NCBI GenBank assembly: GCA_945957305.1
Contig: CAMFLN010000185.1
Span: forward strand, 1 to 6,505
Length of the DNA: 6,505 nt
Reading direction: 5' to 3'
From: an uncultured Planctomycetaceae bacterium
GTDB taxonomy: Bacteria; Planctomycetota; Planctomycetia; Pirellulales; JACPPG01
Shown here: piece after piece, positions 6,007 through 6,505 of the stretch
Position numbering within the stretch: position 1 is the first letter of the stretch
How the letters are laid out: each line of letters begins with the position of its first letter
Notes under the pieces: model-generated
What the model was told of the DNA's origin: nothing
Database searches by the model: none
The model's input: the letters and a program-made list of their open reading frames with translations, nothing else
Position numbers and translations under genes: made by a program

Positions 6007-6505
6007 ATGACCGTACTGGCATTCGACGTTGGCGGTGCGAATCTCAAAGTTGCGGATGGACTCGGCTTTTCGGTCACGGTGCCTTTTCCCTTGTGGCGGA
6101 CGCCCGAGCAGCTGACGGGCGCATTAAGGCAGTTGGTTCAACAAGCTCCGCTCGCCGATAGGTTCGTGGCGACGATGACGGGCGAGTTGGCCGACTGCTA
6201 CGAGACGAAGTCCCAAGGAGTGGCCGCGATCGTTGCGGCCCTGAGAGCGGCGACCGCTGGCCGCGACCTGCGCATTTACTTGACCGACGGTTCGTTGGCG
6301 TCGGTCGACGAGGCGCTTGCTCAACCGCTGTTGGCCGCCGCGTCGAATTGGCATGCCTTGGCAAGATTCGCACTGCGGTACATGCCGTCGGGCGACGGTT
6401 TGCTGATCGACGTCGGCAGCACAACCTGTGACGTCATTCCGCTGGCCGAGGGACAGATCGCGGCCACCGGTCGCACCGATCCCGAGCGTCTCGTCGCGGG
6501 CGAGT
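6007..6505 (+). CDS. H4MPT-linked C1-pathway protein, hydantoinase/oxoprolinase family, MfnF-like (partial, 5' part)
   Basis: An open frame from ATG 6007 runs through the window end, giving 166 residues and no stop. It has an actin-like/hydantoinase nucleotide-binding layout: FDVGGANLK (6-14) as the first phosphate loop, MTGELADCYETKSQGV (57-72), ASNWHALARF (112-121) and LIDVGSTTCDVIPL (133-146) as the second phosphate loop, then TDPERLVAGE (157-166). These blocks in this order mark the family named 'H4MPT-linked C1 transfer pathway protein' (TIGR03123/COG1548). As I recall, its archaeal member MfnF couples the furan and glutamyl-tyramine halves of methanofuran, and methylotrophic bacteria have homologues in their C1 clusters. 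Family proteins are around 330-350 residues, so about half is present. The MfnD-like neighbour supports methylofuran synthesis. Family assignment is strong; reaction is inferred. Confidence 0.86.
   Translation, partial: MTVLAFDVGGANLKVADGLGFSVTVPFPLWRTPEQLTGALRQLVQQAPLADRFVATMTGELADCYETKSQGVAAIVAALRAATAGRDLRIYLTDGSLASVDEALAQPLLAAASNWHALARFALRYMPSGDGLLIDVGSTTCDVIPLAEGQIAATGRTDPERLVAGE

Overview
The window is GC-rich bacterial DNA. It carries an iron-sulfur cluster assembly (SUF) locus, with all genes on the + strand, that runs into two genes of the tetrahydromethanopterin (H4MPT)-linked one-carbon pathway. SUF genes beside an MfnD-like ATP-grasp and a COG1548/TIGR03123-type protein, weak or absent Shine-Dalgarno sites at most genes, and gaps filled with short repeats all suggest a planctomycete, possibly of the Pirellula group. 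That taxonomic call is inference. Methylotrophic proteobacteria also carry the C1 genes.

The first 46 bases are not genomic. They are the end of an Illumina P5 primer, an 8-base index and the Nextera read-1 transposase adapter. Genomic sequence starts at 47, in the last 19 codons of an unrecognised gene.

The layout after that is: a 14-bp tandem repeat (117-177); sufC (184-1041); sufB (1133-2548); a GC hairpin resembling a terminator (2607-2635); sufD (2699-4009); an AT-rich 29-bp inverted repeat (4014-4104); a Rieske-type [2Fe-2S] ferredoxin (4143-4457); a second inverted-repeat element (4464-4540); a SufT/MIP18-type gene (4560-4877); an MfnD-like ATP-grasp ligase (4919-5935); and the 5' part of an MfnF-like hydantoinase/oxoprolinase-family gene (6007 to the window end). 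No stretch over 300 bases lacks a gene. No tRNA, rRNA, CRISPR or insertion sequence was seen.

SufB, SufC and SufD form the SufBC2D scaffold on which [Fe-S] clusters are built. SufC supplies ATPase power, and the SufB and SufD beta-helix cores carry the expected Cys, His and Glu residues. SufT-type proteins help cluster maturation, and the small Rieske protein may be an electron carrier or a client. No cysteine desulfurase (sufS) or sulfur shuttle (sufU/sufE) is visible. The two C1 genes probably belong to methanofuran/methylofuran biosynthesis. A functional link between the two gene sets is suggested only by adjacency.

The SUF genes are ordinary family members. The less usual material is in the gaps: nearly every intergenic space holds a different structured repeat, whereas classic suf operons are tightly packed.
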